The notes beneath the pieces were generated by a model. It saw nothing but the letters and a program-made list of their open reading frames with translations. It had not been told where the DNA came from and did no database searches. A stretch of 64,000 bases of DNA from Flavobacterium caseinilyticum. GTDB taxonomy: Bacteria > Bacteroidota > Bacteroidia > Flavobacteriales > Flavobacteriaceae. The position numbers and the translations under genes were made by a program. Location of the stretch: NCBI RefSeq assembly GCF_004349085.1, contig NZ_SMFM01000009.1, positions 1-64,000 of the forward strand. The letters are read 5' to 3'. Below, in pieces: positions 1 to 7,518 of this stretch (position 1 is the first letter of the stretch; each line of letters opens with the position of its first letter).

Positions 1-119
1 TTCTTTACCGTATTCCTGGAAAGGGATAAGTAGCTACTTATAAACAACTTACTCTTTCCTTCACAATAGAATTTAATTACTTTTCTAATTTTACTCATGT
101 CTGTTATTTTGTTTGCCAT
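1..119 (-). CDS. istA: IS21-family transposase IstA, N-terminal fragment (runs off window)
   Basis: Reading the minus strand from an ATG at 119 gives 39 codons (MANKITDMSKIRKVIKFY...) that remain open at the window edge. The segment LFISSYLSLSRNTVKK is the N-terminal helix-turn-helix typical of IS21 IstA, which binds the end repeats and catalyses transposition together with the IstB ATPase. The four GGTGGTCA-type repeats just upstream (203-285) fit an IS21 end. The rest of istA and istB must lie outside the window, so intactness cannot be judged. Identification rests on a short N-terminal sequence plus the end repeats. Confidence 0.72.
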   Translation of the reverse strand, partial: MANKITDMSKIRKVIKFYCEGKSKLFISSYLSLSRNTVK

Positions 120-202
120 AATCCGTATTTTTTTAACGAATGTATGGTGCTAACAACATGAAAAAGTCAGTAGTTTTTAATAATCAATTTACCCCAAAAT
201 TA

Positions 203-290
203 GGTGGTCAATTTGAACTGGAAAGTGGTGGTCAGTTTGCTCCGGAACTGGTGGTCAATTTACACTGGAAAGTGGTGGTCAATTTGACCG
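203..290. repeat. IS21-type end with four GGTGGTCAATTT repeats
   Basis: Copies of GGTGGTCA[A/G]TTT lie at 203-214, 227-238, 250-261 and 274-285, spaced 23-24 bp, alternating with GAACTGG/CTCCGGA-type spacers. Multiple internal repeats at the ends are known for IS21-family elements, where they bind IstA. The outermost copy forms a small palindrome (GGTCAATTTGACC). The reading frame of the adjacent TolC-like gene changes to repeat-encoded residues at about 290-296, which places the element boundary there. Confidence 0.7.
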
Positions 291-900
291 GTTTTTCCAA
301 AGAAGCATCTACTTCAGGGATTAACCCACTTTTAGCACGCGAATCGGTCATCTCGAAAAACACTTGGGCACGTTCGTGATTTCTTTCCTGAACATATTGG
401 ATTCGTTGACTTGCCAATAAATTAAAGTAGGAAGCACTTACTTTAATTTGATGATTAAAAATTTCCTGGTCTAAATCTGCCGAGGCAATTTGTTCTTTTT
501 TTCGACCTAATTCAACTTGATTTTTAATCCTTCCAAAGGTGAAAAGATTCCAATTGACATTCGCAAAATATAAAGATCCAAACGCGGCATTCCAGTTTTG
601 TTCTGCTAAAGGCATCGAAGAAGCCGCAGAAGCCAATCCGCCGTAAGCGTACATTGGTCCGTGTTGCGCATTGATAGTTCCAAAGCTTTGTTGTGCAGCC
701 AAAGTTACATCTGGAAGGTATTGTTGTTTCTGAAATGAGGTGTTCTGCGCTGCTGCCGAAACAATAGATTTTTTAGATTTTATTCTATCGTAACTGACTA
801 CAGAACGTTGTAGTGCGTCTTCTAAGTGAAGTATTTGGGCATAACTATTCGTGTTAAGTGCCAATACTAAACCTAAAATAGCAATGATTTTTACTTTCAT
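291..900 (-). pseudogene. TolC-family outer-membrane efflux protein, 3'-truncated by IS21 end
   Basis: The N-terminus has a signal peptide (MKVKIIAILGLVLALNTNSYAQ) and a TolC/CusC-like helical repeat with LHLEDALQRS near the start and SASYFNLLASQRI and SRAKSGLIPEVDAS further in. Family members are normally about 400-470 residues. Here homology-like sequence stops after about 200 residues and the frame runs on into IS21 end repeats (LTTTFQCKLTTSSGAN). The position after a copper cluster suggests it was the outer-membrane channel of a CusCBA-type copper/silver efflux pump, which is inference. It is almost surely non-functional as read here. Confidence 0.8.
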
Positions 901-989
901 TGTATCGTATATTTAAAAATTAGACATAAAGAATTAAAGTAGTTCCAATAAATCATTGGATTACTTTCAATCAATTCAATACGCTAAAA

Positions 990-1415
990 TCAAATTCTAT
1001 ATACGCAATGTAAAATATAGAGCGGATTGCCCCGAATGGGGACTTTGGAAGAAAGGTAATGGGGAATTTTTTCAGTATCAGAGGCAATCGGAAAATCAAA
1101 AAGAGTTCCCAACATTTTGTTCGGAATAGCCTCTCCTAAAAACTTAACCGAGGTTTCAAAATTGGATTGTTTTTTGGCAGCATCATCAACTTTGATAATT
1201 TTACTTTCGTGTTTACAACAATCTTTCTTTTTGTCTTTTAAACTCTTTTCCTTCGCCGAACAAATTGGACATGGTTTATCTGAATCTTGATGTGCCGTAT
1301 TGGTTAGGCTTATTCTTTCTGTTGCTGTTCCCTTGCAGAAATGCGAGTACTGGGTAAAGCCAGAAGACAATACCAAATAAATTAAGGAAAGGAAAAGGAT
1401 GAATACTTTTTTCAT
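990..1415 (-). CDS. HYC_CC_PP-like small secreted Cys/His protein
   Basis: About 141 residues from the ATG at 1415 (preferred over one 4 codons upstream because MKKVFILFLSLIYLVLSSGF is then a clean signal peptide). It contains HFC, a CPIC pair and DCCKHE, with many lysines between. This arrangement resembles the small HYC/CC proteins found beside Bacteroidetes heavy-metal efflux genes. A periplasmic copper-binding or metal-sensing role is inferred from the motifs and from its place between the multicopper oxidase and the truncated TolC gene. It lacks the C-terminal IWQPPK motif seen in the protein at 6610-7002. Confidence 0.65.
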   Translation of the reverse strand: MKKVFILFLSLIYLVLSSGFTQYSHFCKGTATERISLTNTAHQDSDKPCPICSAKEKSLKDKKKDCCKHESKIIKVDDAAKKQSNFETSVKFLGEAIPNKMLGTLFDFPIASDTEKIPHYLSSKVPIRGNPLYILHCVYRI

Positions 1416-1627
1416 ATTATAACGCACAAAGATAAAGATTCTAGCCTTCGAAGCTGTTAAAAAAACGATTTTTATAAATTGTTTATGATCGAAAAGTGGT
1501 TAGTGTACACCAAATACAATATAGTAAACAAAAATTTCATTTTTAAACAGCTTCTTAGCATAGATAATTATTAAATAATCTCCTTACAATTTTCTTTAAA
1601 TTGATTAATTACACCTGTTTATATACA

Positions 1628-3898
1628 CTAATAATTCAAAGATAGTCCTATGCCTAAACCCATATCACTATCATAATGTGTACGAATACCCATATTTTTA
1701 TTGATAATATATTTCAATTCTGCCATATATTCCATATCAGTATTTACCATAAATCCTGCTCTTAACCGCTTAGAAACAGGAATATCTTCACGCATTAAAG
1801 ACAAGCGGACAATACCATCGTGATATACTTCTGCTTGGAAATTAACCAACATTGGCAATGTGTACATAAAACCTAAACTAAAGGCTCTGCGTGTATCTTT
1901 TTCATTTTTCTGTCCGAATAAATTGGTTTCGTGTTCATCTATTCCCATTTTTCGATATCGCCAATCAAAACCAATAAAGGGCATAAGCCACTGCATTTTA
2001 CCAATGTATCTGCCTAAGTGTGTTTCTATTTCATAACCGTGCATATCATTGTACCCTAAACGCCATTCTGTGCCTAAGCTCCATCTTGCATTCTGAAGCA
2101 TTGCATCACCATCATTTCCATTGGTGGCAAAATCATTTTGTGCCATAAAATGAGGCATATTGCTCTCTTTCTGCAACATATTATATGCCTGTTTTTTATT
2201 AGGTAAATTGGGGTTTTGATAATCATCAACTGCAAAAACTCTATTCATTCCACCCATCATATGATATAGGATATGGCAGTGAAAAAACCAATCTCCTTCT
2301 TCATTTGCAAGGAATTCTATCGTATCGGTTTCCATTGGCATTATATCCAAAACATTTTTGAGTGGTGATTTTTCGCCTTTCCCATTAATCACTCTAAAAT
2401 CGAAACCGTGTAAGTGCATTGGATGACGCATCATTGAGTTATTATGAATGGTGATGCGTAGAATTTCTCCTTTTTTTACAGGGATTTTATCAACTTCTGA
2501 AAGGATTTTATTATCCATACTCCATACATAACGGTTCATATTTCCGGTAAGGGTAAAATTGAGTTCCTTAACGGGTGCGCCTTTGGGAAGTGAAGTATTG
2601 TAGGGCGATTGCAACATTGCATAATTTAAGGTCTTAATTTCGCCTAACGCATTTGCATTGTAACGGTTAGGGTCATTATCCATATTCATATTGTGTTGGC
2701 TATGGTCTTGCTTTTGTTTTGCATCTCCTGTGATTTCGGGATACATTACTACGTTCATATCCATTTGATTAAGGCTCATTTTCATTCCCATATCGTCCAA
2801 ATCGCCATTCATCTTCATCATATCGTTCATCATTTTCATACCTTCAAAATATTTCAATTTGGGAAGTGGCGATATTAATTGCTTAATGCCGTTACCTACG
2901 AAATAGCTTGCAGATTGCGTTCGGTCTTCGGTTGTAGCTAAAAATTCATAAGCAACACCGTCTTCAGGGATTGTTACCACTAGGTCGTAGGTTTCCGAAA
3001 CCCCAATAATTAATCTATCTACTTCAACAGGTTCTACATCGTTGCCATCATTGGCTACTACGGTAATTTTTCCCCCTGCATATCGTAACCAAAAATAAGA
3101 AGATGCACCACCGTTTGACACCCTTAACCTTACTTTATCACCTGCTTTTAGTGTTTTGCCATCAACCGTTTTTAAATCAGTAGAATGATTTCCGTTAATT
3201 AATATTTTGTCATAATACACATCGCTTACGTCCATTGCTAACATCCGCTTCCATTCGTTCTTTATTTTTGTTTTAAAATGACCTTCTCTAATAGCTTCTG
3301 CATAAGACTGTGTTGCACCTTTTTTTATAGCCGACCAATCATTAGCACTATGCAACATTCGGTTAATGTTATTGGGATTTAGGTTTGTCCATTCACTTAA
3401 AATGATGGGTACAGTTGGTAAATCATCTATTCCTTTTCTAAAGGTTTTATCGTTATTCTTTTTCTTCATTACAAAACTGCCATACATCCCAATCTGCTCT
3501 TGTAAGCCTGAATGTGAATGATACCAATGTGTTCCGTGTTGGATAATTGGGAAACGATAGGTATATGTTGTACCTGCCTTAATTGGCTTTTGCGTAAGCC
3601 AGGGCACTCCATCTTCTTTGTTAGGTAAAAATACCCCGTGCCAATGCAAGGATGTACTTTCTTTTAACTGGTTATGCACTACAATTTCAGCGGTATCACC
3701 TTCTGTAAATGTAAGGGTGGGCATTGGTATTTGCCCGTTTACGGCAATGGCTCTTTTTTCTTTACCTGCATAATTGACAAGCGTGTCTTTTACATACAAA
3801 TCATAGCGGACTACTTTTTGTGCAAATAAAGATTGCGTACAAAGTAGTATCAATACTACTTGTAGCAACTTTTTTGATATTTCTTTTTGTATATTCAT
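1628..3898 (-). CDS. copA: CopA-type multicopper oxidase fused to CopB-like C-terminal domain
   Basis: About 756 residues from the ATG at 3898. That start gives a signal peptide ending TQSLFAQ; an in-frame ATG 15 codons upstream would enter the preceding gene. All four copper-ligand motifs are present: HWHG (85-88), HWYHSHSG (124-131), HPMHLHGF (492-499) and HCHILYHMMGGM (540-551). A Met/Asp/His-rich insert (MKMMNDMMKMNGDLDDMGMKM and following) resembles the copper-binding loop of CopA/PcoA. Residues about 615-756 (WSLGTEWRLGYNDMHGYEIETH...GIGLSLNY) look like the outer-membrane barrel of CopB/PcoB, so oxidase and barrel are one polypeptide. Likely oxidises Cu(I) in the periplasm at the outer membrane. 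Part of the minus-strand copper operon, 23 bp after the haem-binding gene. Confidence 0.9.
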   Translation of the reverse strand: MNIQKEISKKLLQVVLILLCTQSLFAQKVVRYDLYVKDTLVNYAGKEKRAIAVNGQIPMPTLTFTEGDTAEIVVHNQLKESTSLHWHGVFLPNKEDGVPWLTQKPIKAGTTYTYRFPIIQHGTHWYHSHSGLQEQIGMYGSFVMKKKNNDKTFRKGIDDLPTVPIILSEWTNLNPNNINRMLHSANDWSAIKKGATQSYAEAIREGHFKTKIKNEWKRMLAMDVSDVYYDKILINGNHSTDLKTVDGKTLKAGDKVRLRVSNGGASSYFWLRYAGGKITVVANDGNDVEPVEVDRLIIGVSETYDLVVTIPEDGVAYEFLATTEDRTQSASYFVGNGIKQLISPLPKLKYFEGMKMMNDMMKMNGDLDDMGMKMSLNQMDMNVVMYPEITGDAKQKQDHSQHNMNMDNDPNRYNANALGEIKTLNYAMLQSPYNTSLPKGAPVKELNFTLTGNMNRYVWSMDNKILSEVDKIPVKKGEILRITIHNNSMMRHPMHLHGFDFRVINGKGEKSPLKNVLDIMPMETDTIEFLANEEGDWFFHCHILYHMMGGMNRVFAVDDYQNPNLPNKKQAYNMLQKESNMPHFMAQNDFATNGNDGDAMLQNARWSLGTEWRLGYNDMHGYEIETHLGRYIGKMQWLMPFIGFDWRYRKMGIDEHETNLFGQKNEKDTRRAFSLGFMYTLPMLVNFQAEVYHDGIVRLSLMREDIPVSKRLRAGFMVNTDMEYMAELKYIINKNMGIRTHYDSDMGLGIGLSLNY

Positions 3899-3921
3899 TT
3901 TGATATTTTTATTAACAGATA

Positions 3922-4371
3922 CTATTCTTGCTCTTCTAACCAACTTGTCAGTATTTTTATTTGTGCATTATTTAGTTCAGCATCCTTATGCATCAAAGTA
4001 TATGATGGTAAAGGCATTTTGCCTGTTTTAATTTGTTTTTTTATAGACGTTAATAATCTCTCCTGTTTTCGGTTTGAGTATTTTCCCCAATCGTTGAAAT
4101 TCAAGTCTTCTTTTGCACTTTTTATATGATTTTCTACCAAGAACCTTGCAGGTTGAATATAATCGTACCATACATAATTTGTATTATTACTATGGCAATC
4201 ATAACAAGAAGTCCTTAAAATATTTCCTACTTCAATAGGCACATTAGACGATTGGATAAAATCAGTTTGATAAACCTGTCCTTTATCTACATTTAGGGTA
4301 GGCTGATAAACCTGAATAGCAATGAAAAGAAATAGCAAAACCATTGCTATTATCTTTAATTTACTTTTCAT
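3922..4371 (-). CDS. Haem-binding domain protein (cytochrome c-like CxxCH)
   Basis: 149 residues with an N-terminal membrane anchor (residues about 5-22) and one CYDCH haem-attachment motif in the context ILRTSCYDCHSNNTNYVWYDY, followed by PARFLVENHI...FNDWGKYS and a GKMPLPSYTLMH segment that could supply the distal ligand. This is the pattern of the Haem_bd (PF14376) family. It probably sits on the periplasmic face and could pass electrons to or from the neighbouring multicopper oxidase, which is inferred from gene order. It follows the upstream DUF3347 gene by 1 bp, so translation is probably coupled. Confidence 0.82.
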   Translation of the reverse strand: MKSKLKIIAMVLLFLFIAIQVYQPTLNVDKGQVYQTDFIQSSNVPIEVGNILRTSCYDCHSNNTNYVWYDYIQPARFLVENHIKSAKEDLNFNDWGKYSNRKQERLLTSIKKQIKTGKMPLPSYTLMHKDAELNNAQIKILTSWLEEQE

Positions 4372-4372
4372 T

Positions 4373-5029
4373 TTAATATGTCTTTTTTACAGAACCGCAC
4401 GAAATCATCTGACTACCATAATAAGGGTTTTTGATTTCCTTACTCTCGCTTATCCAAATTGCCCCTTTGCCATCGTTATACATAGGACAATGGTCTTGAT
4501 AGAGTTTTTGTGGAGAACCAAACAATGCTATTAAATCGCTAACATCTTTACTTAATGGTGCTAAGTGCTCTCTTTGATGGTCTATCTTTCCAGCATTGTC
4601 ACCTATATGCTCTGCGTTTTCTTTTGCATCATCTGCAATCTCCATATAGTCTTTATGCTTGTTGGCAGGAATGGCTTTCATATCCACTGCTTTTAGCGTA
4701 GCTAATAGTTGTTTGCCTGCACTGGCTGCTGCTTTGTCATTATCTGCAACAAGTGCATTTTTTAAAACCAAGTAATCTTTTACAATTGGTGCGATACTAA
4801 AATTTTGTACCTGCTCTTTTACGTCTATTTTTTTTGATTGTTTAGCTAATGTATCCGCTGTTGAAGCTACTGTATCGTTTTGTTCTGATGATGGTAAAGT
4901 TTGCGTTTCAGATAGTACCGTACTATCAGTAGCTTGCTGATCGTTATTTTTATTGGAAAATTGATTACAGGAAACTGTTATTACCGCAACTGTTGCCAAT
5001 GTAATGATTGAGAAAAATATATTTTTCAT
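4373..5029 (-). CDS. DUF3347 lipoprotein
   Basis: About 218 residues from the ATG at 5029, which gives a lipoprotein signal (ATVAVITVSCNQF); an earlier in-frame ATG at 5062 would add 11 unhelpful residues. A low-complexity S/T/D/Q linker is followed by a helical DUF3347 domain (APIVKDYLVLKNALVADNDKAAASAGK) and the C-terminal signature HCPMYNDGKGAIWISESKEIKNPYYGSQMISCG. The Cys/Met/His tail is typical of copper-linked periplasmic proteins that often accompany CusB/CopA. It is related to the longer protein at 5630-6514. A metal-chaperone role is inferred. Confidence 0.83.
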   Translation of the reverse strand: MKNIFFSIITLATVAVITVSCNQFSNKNNDQQATDSTVLSETQTLPSSEQNDTVASTADTLAKQSKKIDVKEQVQNFSIAPIVKDYLVLKNALVADNDKAAASAGKQLLATLKAVDMKAIPANKHKDYMEIADDAKENAEHIGDNAGKIDHQREHLAPLSKDVSDLIALFGSPQKLYQDHCPMYNDGKGAIWISESKEIKNPYYGSQMISCGSVKKTY

Positions 5030-5095
5030 TTTATGAATATTTAATGTTAATGTGTTATGCATTCACCAAGCTGGTAGGGCATCTTTTCTTTCTTT

Positions 5096-5617
5096 TTATT
5101 TTTTTTCAAATTCTTTCAGCTTCCGCTTCATAAATTCTATTTCTTCTGCTTGGGTTGCGAGTATGTTTTTTTGCAATTGTATGAGTTCAGGATCGGTAAG
5201 GTTTGCTTTTTCTGCCATTAGGACTGCTGCTGCGTGATGAGGTATCATTCCTTTTACAAATTGCTTGTCGCCAACACCTATTTGTTCTCTAATGCCAAAC
5301 CACGAGAAACCACCAATAACAACTGAAATTATAATAATTGCCCAATTGATTTTTTTGTTATTGTACATGCTCTTCATTATCAATAATTCGATAAGTAACA
5401 TTACAGAAATCATCAGCAAAGTCATATACAAATTATTAACGTTAGGTATGAGGTTGTACAATCCATCAATCATCGCATACATAATAAAATACATCGCGGC
5501 AAACATTGCAACAGCCATAATTACAAAGCGCTTGTACATTGCTAAAGAATCTTTAGAATTATTTTCTCCATTCTTTGAGGTATGTTGCATTCCTTGTTTG
5601 TGTTCCATGTTTTCCAT
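5096..5617 (-). CDS. DUF305 membrane protein
   Basis: 173 residues. A His/Met-containing N-terminus (MENMEHKQGMQH) is followed by three transmembrane helices (about 30-115) and a C-terminal DUF305 domain with the hallmark GMIPHHAAAVLMAEKA and a charged helical end. DUF305 proteins are four-helix, ferritin-like domains frequently found in copper-tolerance clusters, and the paired His residues are the likely metal ligands. An alternative ATG at 5608 is possible. It starts 12 bp after the upstream DUF3347/HMA gene in the same operon. Confidence 0.87.
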   Translation of the reverse strand: MENMEHKQGMQHTSKNGENNSKDSLAMYKRFVIMAVAMFAAMYFIMYAMIDGLYNLIPNVNNLYMTLLMISVMLLIELLIMKSMYNNKKINWAIIIISVVIGGFSWFGIREQIGVGDKQFVKGMIPHHAAAVLMAEKANLTDPELIQLQKNILATQAEEIEFMKRKLKEFEKK

Positions 5618-5629
5618 AATAAAGAGTGC

Positions 5630-6514
5630 TTATTTGTTGCCAATTGTTTCAACTGTACTACCACAGGTAAGCATTTTGGAGCCGAAATATGGGTTTTTAA
5701 CCACATTTTCTTTGCTCAGCCAGTTTGCTCCTTTGCCGTTGTTAAACATCGGACAGTGTTGGTAATAAATAGGGGTATCTTGTTTAGATACTTTTGTCAA
5801 TTCATAAATATTTTTAGAAAGTAGTGCGAATGTTTCTCTTTGTTTTGAAGCATCCTTGGATTTAGAAATATTTTCTGCATTTGACATTAAATCCTTCATT
5901 ACTTTCATCCAAACAGTATGTTCTTCCATAGCAAGTTTATTCATATCAACGGCATTAATAGCTGCGACTAATTTGGTAGCTTGTAAGGAGGCTAGATTCG
6001 CATCGGTTTTTACCAACGCATCTTTTATTGAAAAATAATTGTCAAAAACAGCATTTAGTTGTGATATGTTTTGAGTAGTAGCTGTATTTGCTTGAACCAT
6101 TTCGCTGTGGTCATGGTTTTCGTGTTCATTTTTCATATCCATTCCTGCGTCTTTGCTTTTGGTTATTGGTTTTAACGTTCTTTCGTATTGGTAAGATGCG
6201 GGTAGTTTTGAATATAAATCATCAGGTGCTAAAAATTGCTCGTTATCATAACCTGCCAAAGCAATACGTTTTAAAATTTCATCCCGATTTGTTTTTTTGC
6301 TATCGTAAGTAAGCGTAGCAATCTTGGTGTCTTTAATCCATTCTACTTTTGCTACTTTATTTACGTTTCCTGCTTTTTCGATGTTTGTTTTACATATATC
6401 ACAGTCGCCATATATTTTTACGGTTTCTGTTTTTGAGTTTTTGATTTGGGCAAAACCATTTACGGCTGATAGTAATACGGTGATTACCATCAATATTTTT
6501 GAAATTGATTTCAT
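5630..6514 (-). CDS. Periplasmic HMA-DUF3347 copper-binding protein
   Basis: About 294 residues from the ATG at 6514, which begins a signal peptide ending in NGFAQ; the longer in-frame start would put 22 basic residues ahead of it. Residues about 25-95 form a heavy-metal-associated fold with the metal-binding pair CDIC (KIYGDCDICKTNIEKAG) and the closing LAGYDNE turn. After a His/Met-rich linker (NEHENHDHSEM) comes DUF3347, ending HCPMFNNGKGANWLSKENVVKNPYFGSKMLTCGS. HMA plus DUF3347 in one exported chain suggests delivery of Cu(I) between the P-type ATPase and periplasmic acceptors. This is inference from domain content and neighbours. Confidence 0.85.
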   Translation of the reverse strand: MKSISKILMVITVLLSAVNGFAQIKNSKTETVKIYGDCDICKTNIEKAGNVNKVAKVEWIKDTKIATLTYDSKKTNRDEILKRIALAGYDNEQFLAPDDLYSKLPASYQYERTLKPITKSKDAGMDMKNEHENHDHSEMVQANTATTQNISQLNAVFDNYFSIKDALVKTDANLASLQATKLVAAINAVDMNKLAMEEHTVWMKVMKDLMSNAENISKSKDASKQRETFALLSKNIYELTKVSKQDTPIYYQHCPMFNNGKGANWLSKENVVKNPYFGSKMLTCGSTVETIGNK

Positions 6515-6609
6515 TTTGATTTTTTTTAATTTAATAAGATATACGAAAGGTTTGCGAAAACTTGATTTAGTTTTCGACAAGACACACGTATGGCTAACAA
6601 GCCATCGTT

Positions 6610-7002
6610 TTAGCTTATTTTAGGCGGTTGCCAAATGGAAGAGTAACCTGAAGAATAATAGGCTTGTTTGAAACCAAATTTTTGCTTTTTAATTTCAGCA
6701 AAAGGGTTTGTTACTTTTAAATCAAGTGGTATTGGGAAGCTTACAGAAGATGAAGAAGTGCTACATCTGCAAGAACTGTGTTTACAACTGCCCCCGCAGT
6801 CATGACCATCCTTACATTTTTTACAGGACTTGTCCTTGCAACTGTCTTTATGGTGCGATTTTTCAGATTTTTCTTTTGAGCAAGACTTTTGCTCTGTCTT
6901 ATCTGTTTTTTTTGCACAAGCATAGCTTATGCTTGGCGTAAGGAAAACCCCCAAACACAGTAAGATAACAAAGCTGATATGTTTACTCAAATTTTTCAAC
7001 AC
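6610..7002 (-). CDS. Secreted Cys/Lys/His-rich protein with C-terminal IWQPPK motif
   Basis: 130 residues with a signal peptide (ISFVILLCLGVFLTPSISYAC), then a strikingly Cys/Lys/His-rich centre (CSKEKSEKSHHKDSC, CKDKSCKKCKDGHDCGG, CKHSSCRC) that could bind several metal ions. The last residues are SSIWQPPKIS, nearly identical to the end of the Cys-rich protein at 37215-37526. No ATG is available: the frame opens with GTG at 7002, followed by TTG. Related small proteins (HYC_CC_PP-type) occur beside Bacteroidetes metal-efflux genes. A metal-binding periplasmic or surface role is inferred. Confidence 0.68.
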   Translation of the reverse strand: MLKNLSKHISFVILLCLGVFLTPSISYACAKKTDKTEQKSCSKEKSEKSHHKDSCKDKSCKKCKDGHDCGGSCKHSSCRCSTSSSSVSFPIPLDLKVTNPFAEIKKQKFGFKQAYYSSGYSSIWQPPKIS

Positions 7003-7058
7003 TACAAAATTATGAAATTATTTCTTTTAATTGCTATATTTTGCACTTTCGTGAACCG

Positions 7059-7066
7059 CAAATATA
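7059..7066 (-). promoter_or_regulatory. Candidate Bacteroidetes -7 box TATATTTG
   Basis: Minus-strand TATATTTG matches TAnnTTTG and lies about 57 bp upstream of the Cys-rich gene start at 7002. A second match, TAATTTTG at 7005-7012, is too close to the start to be the main promoter. If real, the genes from 7002 leftwards can be transcribed separately from the P-type ATPase. Motif only; no convincing -33 element was seen. Confidence 0.4.
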
Positions 7067-7196
7067 TAATTTCAGATAAAATGTCTAAATGACCAATCTG
7101 CATAGTCCTTTTTATGCTCATTAAATAAATACCTGTTTAATTATCGACTTTGTTTCTTATACAATAAATAATTAAATAGGTATTCGGATAAAGAAG

Positions 7197-7427
7197 TTAA
7201 TCCTTGCTTAACGGCTCAATTTTGAACCCTGCTTTTTGTACCGTTTCAATTACCTGTTCTTGGGTAATTCCTTCGGATTTTACGGTAAGCACCTTGTCTT
7301 TATTATTTGTGTCCACTTCCCAATGGCAAACACCTTCTGCATCATTCAGAAAGGGGGTTACTTTGGCTACACAACCGCCACAATTAATATTCGTCTTGAA
7401 CTGTAGATTTTGATTATTATTTTCCAT
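7197..7427 (-). CDS. copZ: HMA-domain metallochaperone (CopZ-like)
   Basis: 76 residues forming a single heavy-metal-associated domain: LQFKTNINCGGCVAKVTPFLN at the N-terminus with the CGGC metal-binding pair, and the closing VQKAGFKIEPL turn. Size and fold match cytosolic Cu(I) chaperones that load P1B ATPases. It lies 92 bp downstream of the P-type ATPase gene on the same strand, which fits that partner. The CGGC form, in place of MxCxxC with a preceding Met, is common in Bacteroidetes homologues. Confidence 0.87.
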   Translation of the reverse strand: MENNNQNLQFKTNINCGGCVAKVTPFLNDAEGVCHWEVDTNNKDKVLTVKSEGITQEQVIETVQKAGFKIEPLSKD

Positions 7428-7518
7428 TTTTTTATATTTATTTGATAGTACAAAGTTGATGATACTTTTAAATGCGACTGTTGTACTATTTTTTATTTGA
7501 TTTGTGATATTTACTGAT

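Noticed and set aside
2693-2878. His-rich plus-strand frame opposite the multicopper oxidase
   Set aside because: It is the complement of the Met/Asp-rich copper-binding insert of the oxidase, not a separate gene.
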